The position numbers and the translations under genes were made by a program. From Lomentospora prolificans (lineage: Eukaryota; Ascomycota; Sordariomycetes; Microascales; Microascaceae), in the NCBI GenBank assembly GCA_029532625.1, contig JARFXM010000009.1, forward strand, positions 124,001 to 188,000: a DNA stretch of 64,000 nt, given 5' to 3'. Shown piece after piece: positions 56,730 through 64,000 of this stretch. Numbering within the stretch: the stretch's first letter is position 1; each line of letters begins with the position of its first letter. The notes beneath the pieces are model-generated. The model was not told the origin of the DNA. It did not search any database and worked only from the letters and a program-made list of their open reading frames with translations.

Positions 56730-59700
56730 AACTTGTGACTGGCGCAGCCTGCTCCCTTGAGGCGTTTGAGGCGACGAGGGATCCATGTCAGCGAGCTAAA
56801 GGAAAGGGTGGTTATTATGCTCCCATCACATGCGAATCACTGAAATAAGAAGAGCCAATTTACAGTCGGAGATAAATGGCAAGAGCCCATCCACTAGTTT
56901 ACCATATTGCGAACACTCGGGAAGTGAGAAACGTAGTTGATATTGAGGCATCACATGTTTTGTTACCATCTAATCCAGGTGGAGCGTTACCAATAAGGGT
57001 GTGGACAGCATCCATGGATATCTTATCACTCTTTATTATTAGGCGTCTAACCGATCCGAAAAGCAGGAAGAGTCACCGCCGCCAAAGGGGTAGGATTAAT
57101 TGAATCCGCAAGCATAAAACCTCGCGGTCTAGCCCAACGCGACCGCACCCGATGTAACCGACGCCCCACTGCCCCTGTCAATCCCAAACTATGTCGCAGA
57201 CCCTCCAGCGCAATTGCAGGCGCGACGTGATTAAACAAACACATCGATTGATCAATCTGGATATCGGTCAACGTTTCTAAGGACAAGGTAGTTTCATGAA
57301 TGACCAAAGGGCACAAGCCTGGCGATCCCTTGATGCACACTGGGTTTGCGAACCAGGATCACTTGGATCACTTCACTGAGACTATTATGCGTCCTGGCCC
57401 GGACCCGTCGCCTGTTTGGGTACTAAGCTTCGACACCATGAACCAGTGCAGTTAGGCTGTCCGAGGTGTGGCCGGAGGGCCTTGAACCACGAGTTTTCAA
57501 GCCATCCGTATTTGCCTTATATCCGATCTCGTCGGACCAAGAATCGCGGCGCTCGAGGCGGGGAGATATTAACAAAGCCCACGTTTCGGCTGTATGAAAA
57601 AAGAGACTAGGGTGGCTTGTTCTCCAAGTACCATCACACTTCTGTGACCAGAGGCTGGCCTGGATGTGGATACCCTTTGAGGCTCTAGGTTTCGCGCATT
57701 GGGACAATATTAATCTGTTGCCTGGGTTGCATTTGCCAGCATCCGGCGGCGACCGGGCAGCTGCCTGCTCGGGCTTAGCTTAGCTTGAGGATTGGACTTG
57801 ATACGCACCATTGCGGAAGTCTTAACTTTCGCAGATATGTCCTACTTTGGTACATATTTCTCTTCTTGAATCTGGAGAAGATCTGAGACAGCCCAGGGAA
57901 TCCCAGGTCCGGGGTAGGAAAATCGTATTAAAAAGAACCTTGATGTGCCACCGTGGTCGAGGGATCTGTTGACAGGGTGCTGAAAGACAAACGGGTGATG
58001 AGTGGTTCCCAGTGGAGAAAAAAACAAAAAAAACCACAAATACAGACCATGTGGCGACAAGTAATCTGGGGTTCCCCAGCTCAGTCGGGGGGTAATAAAG
58101 AATCACACACAAAAACCGGGGTTACGGAGCCGACCAATCCCTGGAACACTGTCAAGGAAGGATTTTGAGCCTGGTTAATTTTGCCAGGCCAGGTGGTGGA
58201 GTTCTCATCTTCGTATCAAGCGCACTAGATGCCCGCTAAATCTCCTTAATTCACCATATGGCGAGCGCATTAACGGAAGAGGCGGTCCTTGCCCTCACTT
58301 TCACCTTTCACCTTACTGTTTAGGGGCTTAGCTGAAGGTGGAAAGCAGAGGCTAACCCTGGGCTGATTGCTCTTTTGCCCGCCGATCTTGCTCCAATCGG
58401 AATGCAACGGGTTCCAACTGCCCAAACGAGGAAACTTGCAGGAAATTCCATCGATACGTCGTTACTCCCTGATGATGGGTCAATCGGCGTCAATCTCAAT
58501 CCTGGAATGTACAGTGTTGTTTCAACCCTCGTCGAGACATCAGCATGGGAGAGTCATGGGTCTGGGCCTGGGGCAGGACAGATTCCGAATCCTGAACATC
58601 GGGATACTGCCGTGGGAACTAATCTCCGGTGGATGAGTACACGCGGACAGAAGTGTGCCAGCAGGGGAGCTAAACAGCGTCCAGCATCTCTCCGGTCCAG
58701 ACTCGGCAACCCGATGTGTCGGATGGTGCTGGCTCTCGAAAGGGGAGAGGCTTGTTCTTTATTTTGTGGCAGCACCCGTACGGCTTGGACATGGCTTCAA
58801 TTCCGCGATGCGACAAAACCCATGTGAAAAAGACGGAGAGAAGTGAAGAATGCGGAATAGCCTGCAAGAGTCCACCCCCAAAGCCACATTTTGCCTGACG
58901 ATTAAATTAAACCAAAAAAAAAAAGAAAAGAAAGAAAGAATCACGCTACAACCGTAAAGGAAGCCGAAAGCCGGTGCTAAAAGCAAGAATCACGCCTCGA
59001 GATTCGTGGACGGGCTCACGTGGCGGAAATTGGTCTGGCGTCGACCACGCTAAACAGCCACATGAGCTAGCCCCTCCGAGCTCGATTCTCCGGCTGGGAG
59101 GGATGGCCAGCGCCAGCCGTGTTAGGCTGCTCGCCAGCGAGTAAAGGCCAGTTCTTAAGCTGGCTGGCTGGCACCAAGCATTTTTGGGTTTGGGGGAGCT
59201 CGCCTTACCTGAGCTAGTCGATGCGGAGGTCCCTGAATGAGAGAATATGGTGGGGAAGTACCTTCGTAGACTGTGACTAGCTAAGAGGGAGACCTCACTG
59301 GCTGGGTGTCCGACAATAATAGTGTCGAAGCCAAATTTCTCCAGCACAATGCGGCAGCAGTGCGTGCATGGGTTTGCGTGGTCCTTGGGGATTCGGCGTT
59401 GGGAATTCCCCCGGGAAAACGGTCATTTCTGCATCCATCTCCGAAGGCCGTGTCATGGCATGATTTCTTGTCTTTCCCTCTCCGGAATGGTGCTCCCACA
59501 TCAGGCTGGGCTTGAGTGAGACATCTCAAGTGAGATGGCGTTTAACGAATTGAGGGTTTGAACGAATTGAGAGTGTGCAGCTCCCGTCCGCTAAGTTGCC
59601 CGGAGAATCAGCTGATGGTGTGCAGCCAGCCAGGTGAAATTGGGAGGTTCAGCCACCTGCACCAGCAACAGGACACGAACGGACACATACGCTCGGCCGT

Positions 59701-61550
59701 CTGGCCCTCATTCCTGGTTCCCGGTGTCGAATCCAAGAATGGAGGACGGGCAATGAATGCCGAGCAACGCTGATCCCGTGGAGTTGGAACCGCATTTCTC
59801 CACTTGGTATCTTTGGCAACAGCTCAATATTATTTCGGGGATACTCCAGGAATTGCAATCCAATGGGCGTAAAAAGAAGGGGGAGATAAAAGAAGGTAAA
59901 GAAAGCGTTGGTTCACGTCAACCAGTCAATCAATCAACCCCCGCTTCTTCTGCTTCTGCTTCTTCTTCTTCTTCTTCGTCATTAGCGATGGTCTTGAGCC
60001 TGTACGATCCGTCGAGCCGCCGAAGGAGACGGCGCATGGCCGGCGCGGGAAGACGCAGATGAAGAGGGTATAGTATGCGAAGACCAACGGTGCTGGCTCA
60101 AAAGGGCTTCATTTTGTGTACATTACGCCAGAATGAGGTGAAACATCGGAGCCGACAACGTGCCCATTGCGAAGATGGACTAATGCAGCCACCGTTTGGA
60201 AAAGGGTTAGCCAGCTGGCTCCAGAAAACAACCACCGCGCCATTGAGACGACGCCGAAAGTCAACTGTTCCTCGGGTTGAGAGAAGTGGTGGGTCTACCA
60301 AGGTAGTCGAGGCCTCCTTTCCGCGTTGATGCTGGTGTCTCCGGTCTGTCGTCAATATTCGCTGGCAGAGGGAAAAAGGCCAGCTGCACCCATTGAGCCA
60401 CCAGCGCTTTGACGTGAGCTGCCAAGGACACTTTTCCCTTCCGAACGTGAGAGTGGAAACCCTGCCCCTCCTCCTTTGCCTTGGTATTCCTTGCCGAGTG
60501 AATGGAAGAAAAGTGTAATAGCGTGTCGGGTATTAGGACAGGAAATCTTCAATTTTAATCTTCACGTAATACTTGGACGCGAGAAAACGCACTTTTTCTC
60601 CCTCAAACTCGGGGACCGCAGCATCGTCTGGTAGGGTGTCTAGCCCAATAGGGAAATAAACGATTCCTGTGCCGCTGGCGATGCGGGTGATGGGCAGCAA
60701 GATATTAATCCAAGATATTCCCAATGGCTCTATGAAGGCGGCCGCAGCACGGCTCCCCTGGCTGGCATGGTTCTGGAGTTCTGTTCACGGTGTGGCATAT
60801 GATAGTATTGATCCATCATATAAGGTAGCCCCACACCCTGAGAAACTGGGGACTCGCGTTGCATCATCAGTGAGGAGAAGGGGGCTCCCCCAGTTGCTCC
60901 GAGCATGTACGAAGGTACATAATAGTTTCAAATTCGACTCAAGCGACTGTTCCCCAGAACGGACGCTCAGGTTCGAATCCTGCCCTGCTAATTGGTGAGT
61001 TGGTGGCGCCGTCGATCTTCAGGGAACCCTGGCCCGTTTCCCCCTGTCGACCTGTTGGTACCATACCGCAATGCATCAGAGGGCCGGCCAGGCGAAATAG
61101 ACGTGAACCGACGACGTTTCCACATGGCCTGATGGAGGGGAGATACCGGAGGAGGAACACGCTTGCCGAAGCAGAGAAGGGAAAAAAGAAAAAAAAAACC
61201 TTATCTAGCCCTCTCTCCGCTCTCTCTACCCCAGACTCGGACTTTCGTTCTTTGTGGTTCCTTTAACAGCATGCAAGAGTTTATATTTTGACAGGTTCAC
61301 GGCTTGACGCTTAAATGCCACCCGTGCCTTTGGGTTTAACCCACACTTCATCACGCAGCCCCAGTACTGAGGAGTTGCCATTACTTACCTAGAGGGGAGT
61401 TCCTCTTGTGCCGGACGAGTTCGGTTCTTCTACTGCTGGGCCTTTTTTTTTTTTTTCTTTTTACTTTTTTCTTTCTCCCTAATCTTCCTAGAGCCGTTTT
61501 CCCCTCCCCGAGCCGAGCCAGTCGAGCAAAAACACTCTCTGTGGGAAACG
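56730..61550. other. 4.8-kb stretch without a recognised gene
   Basis: Only short open frames are seen. On the minus strand, 60775-60533 is open for about 80 codons with good codon use and ends in a stop (sequence includes ILLPITRIASGTGIVYFP and FLASKYYVKIKIEDFLS), preceded by a possible acceptor at about 60776. This could be a last exon, but no upstream exon was established. A GGTTCGAATCC T-arm-like motif at 60969-60979 lacks the rest of a tRNA. CTT-rich sequence occurs near 59945-59980 and a T-run at 61441-61456. The last several hundred bases are promoter and leader of the next gene. Confidence 0.4.
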
Positions 61551-62829
61551 ATGTCGAGCGAAGCGAACCCCGTCTACTTCGAGCTGGGCTGGGCTATCCT
61601 CAGCACCATTTGCCTCGCCAACGTCCTCTTCGGCCTCCTAGTCGTCGGAATCACCAGCTTCACGCAGGTATCGAGCGTGCCCATCATCACGTCTGCGGCC
61701 GGCGCCATCGCCAACGGGCTTTGTTACTACGCGTTTTACGATTATGAGGATAGATATTCTCCCATCGCCAAGGCGTCGGCTTCCGCCGTTGCCGATATTA
61801 CCTGGATGGTGAGTCTTCCATGACCCCTGGGCGAATGCCATCCACTGTCGCCGGTGCACAGGTCGATGCTTGCAAAGAAATTGGAATGCAAGGAGCAATT
61901 GTTAATACCAAAAGAAAACTTGATCCCAAATAATAGATTCAAGAGGCCGGGTTGTCTTTCTACAGTTTCATGATCCTCCAGCGCGTCCTCCGCAACGTCC
62001 AATGGCGTGTCTTTATGTCCCTCTTCTGGACAATGATTGTCGGCATCGTCGCCATCCGCGTCGTCATCGCCATCACCCGCGTCCGCCTGATCCTCAGCGG
62101 AACCAACGAGCTACAGGGCCTCGTCAACCACCTTCATATCGGCTACTTTGTCCTCATCGCTCTGCTCGAGTGCGTCAGCTCGTACTTCCTGCTCACCATC
62201 TTTGCCGGGGCGAAGCGTTCGTCGCTGCAGGCTGCCATCAAGAGCAACTTGTTCCGGTACCTGATGAGGAGCACCGAAGTGCGTCTGGCGCTCTTGGCCG
62301 TGCTCGGCACCATGCGGGCTATTACGTACTCCTTCCAGGCGACCGCTCAGAGTGCGACGGACCTTGCTAGCCAGATTGACCGGTTTGCTTATACTATGGA
62401 GTGCATGTTTCCCGTCATCATGTTGTAAGTCTCAACTACCCCACCCATTTGTTATCCTATAGGGCCGGTCATCCGCACGCCCGAGAGCAGTAGGCCTAAC
62501 AAGGGCATAGTATCGACATATTAGCGTCCAAGCTTGTCCGCAACGAACACGAAACCTCGTCCCGAAGCCGCCCCATGGCCCCCAAGTCTCAAGGCCGGCA
62601 ATTCACCATGACCAGGAAGGACGAACACGGAGAGCACGTCATCGAGGTCCAGGGCGGAGCCCACGGCACGCAACGCGGCAGAGAGAACAGGACGAGCTCC
62701 CAGGAGAGGATCATTGAGGAAGGCTCGTCTGTCGGGACGTCGGCCGATATTGGTCTCGAGATGATGGACCCTCATCGAGTTGGCATCAGCAAGACGGTGG
62801 AATTCAAGGTTTACGGCGGAGATAATTAG
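61551..62829 (+). CDS. Seven-helix fungal membrane protein
   Basis: Exons 61551-61808, 61937-62424 and 62511-62829 give 354 residues. Seven hydrophobic segments are visible between about 14 and 255 (for example AILSTICLANVLFGLLVVGI, then SVPIITSAAGAIANGLCYY, MSLFWTMIVGIVAIRVVIAI, IGYFVLIALLECVSSYFLL). A hydrophilic cytosolic tail of about 100 residues follows, rich in Arg, Glu and Ser. The N-terminus is short and probably extracellular. The layout is like fungal seven-helix receptors or RTA1-like proteins, but the RTA1 signature is not seen, so no ligand or function is assigned. The splice joins are all in frame and well supported. Confidence 0.75.
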
Positions 62830-64000
62830 CTAATGTGGCAGTGGACCGCAAGGATACCGGTATATTAACGAACTGATGAGCGCCGGGGATATTACATCCA
62901 ATATAATACTAGACCCATAATGTAGAGATATCTGTTAATAGAGCTTCTAAGCGCACAGCATCTTTCGATACCCTCCTTAGTATGGATAGCATCCTTTTTT
63001 TTGTTTTTTTGGTCGTATCGTCCACCCGGCTGGTTCAATTCTAATAGCACCTACCAGTGCAGTTACTCCGTCTCCCCTTTCATGAGTTAATCATCGTCAG
63101 TCAGCATTCGGCAGATCCGTCCGTGTTGTAGAGAAAGTAGAATAGTCTTATAAGCACTTAGAATTTGTACAGAGCCCTTGATTGCGGCGTTATGGACAAC
63201 ATGGGACCTGTAATAATATGCTTCGAAAGGATCCCAGTCGCCATGCGGAACAATCTATTGTCGCTCGCTTAATATTCCGTTGGTCTGCCTGGCAGTCTCT
63301 TGGCTGGGGAACAGACAACTGCCAAGATTCGTTAACAACTAATAGCCAGCGTAAACTAGTCTACTCTGTCCCAAGTCCGACTTGGCCTCACAAGTTCCTT
63401 TGTGCACGCCTATTGGGTCATTCATATTACGGGTGCGTGGCCAAGCAATTCCTTGACCTTATGATGCTACGGTAGGATCGAGTGTCCGCGTCCGGTTCCA
63501 GCAAACGATTGGTTTGCAACTGCCAGTTCGGGTAAGGTGTGCATTCATTCACGTGGGCCGCTCGACGCAGCCACGAACCGGGAACTCACTCAGGCATTCC
63601 TTCCTGTAATGGTGTAAAATCATGGCTCGCTTCAAAAAGAACCCATTAGGAACTCTTTGAACAAGAAGCAGGGTCCGTCTCCCTCTTAATATTTCTACCA
63701 CTTATCCCTATTCGGCAATGTCGAAGGCTCGTCGTCAACTGACTCCGTAGCAGCTACCCTGGCGATCAGATCGACAACAGTCTTCTACGTTTCTGTCTAC
63801 TTCCAACTTTAGATATCAGGATGTCCCATTCAGCTTTTGGCAGGTAGTGTCCGATCAACGTCTGTGGAAGCGAAAGAAGTAAGAGGATGGCCGGTGATTT
63901 TAAACAAGTGGACGCCTTGCCTAGTGTAATACAACGGACAAGTATCTCTCCCCTTCACACGATGGCGGCGGAGTCAGCGCCGAGGGCGAGTCTTGGGAAT
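62830..64000. other. Window end, no gene recognised
   Basis: 3' flank of the seven-helix protein gene and further non-coding-looking DNA. One frame of 97 codons (63182-63475) has no recognisable domain. A gene could begin beyond the window. Confidence 0.45.

Noticed and set aside
58375..58827. Plus-strand frame of 150 codons
   Set aside because: No domain, no signal peptide and no splice context; composition is like the surrounding non-coding DNA.
60885..60990. Possible tRNA ending in a GGTTCGAATCC T-arm, with an ACTCAAG loop upstream
   Set aside because: The T-stem pairs, but no 5' acceptor strand complementary to the 3' end, and no proper D-arm, is present.
1..64000. CRISPR arrays, insertion sequences, intact transposons, rRNA
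   Set aside because: Looked for and not seen. No regularly spaced repeats, terminal inverted repeats with transposase, or rRNA segments were noticed.
1..64000. Short TTATTATT/AATAATAA strings recurring across the window
   Set aside because: They have no fixed length, spacing or position relative to genes and fit simple AT-rich composition.

Overview
The window is nuclear DNA of a filamentous ascomycete (Pezizomycotina). Most genes carry short introns (about 50-160 nt) with GTRNGT donors and YAG acceptors. There are no ribosome-binding sites or operons, secreted plant-cell-wall enzymes are frequent, and fungal-only families occur (Zn2Cys6 regulator, HET domain, fungal STAND remnant, DUF3500, AA9). 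Genus cannot be read from the sequence; a plant-associated or saprotrophic Sordariomycete-like fungus is my inference. All gene models below were spliced by hand from the sequence.

Layout. 0-10 kb: secreted haem (CDH-type cytochrome) protein, secreted astacin-like metalloprotease with a Cys-rich tail, small four-helix membrane protein, MAPEG protein, intronless methyltransferase, PL4 rhamnogalacturonan lyase. 10-20 kb: a DUF3500 protein and a Zn2Cys6 regulator set in long gene-poor stretches. 20-25 kb: a Baeyer-Villiger monooxygenase and a serine beta-lactamase-like hydrolase transcribed divergently from a promoter that holds seven TTGCGG/CCGCAA hexamers. 26-39 kb: beta-carbonic anhydrase, CE1 esterase, AA9 LPMO with a very acidic Cys-patterned tail, MFS transporter, alpha/beta hydrolase, GH10 xylanase. 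39-48 kb: gene-poor DNA with a decayed anhydromuramic acid kinase (AnmK) gene, then SDR, isochorismatase-family and amidohydrolase genes. 48-57 kb: multipass membrane protein with a doubtful middle, a decayed STAND/NACHT gene, and an intact HET-domain protein with N-terminal membrane helices. 57-64 kb: nearly 5 kb without a recognisable gene, then a seven-helix membrane protein.

How they fit together. PL4, CE1, AA9 and GH10 attack pectin side regions, acetylated xylan, cellulose or related glucans, and xylan. The haem protein belongs to the class that donates electrons to LPMOs. The BVMO/hydrolase pair has the logic of ketone-to-ester-to-hydrolysis (or acyl transfer), with the Zn2Cys6 gene 1.2 kb beyond the BVMO as candidate regulator. 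The STAND remnant and HET protein belong to families used in fungal self/non-self recognition.

Most striking points: the hexamer array in the BVMO/hydrolase promoter, the acidic repeat tail on the LPMO, a 16-nt exon in the BVMO, the membrane-anchored HET protein beside a dead STAND gene, and the AnmK pseudogene whose two nonsense changes are both of the C-to-T/G-to-A kind.
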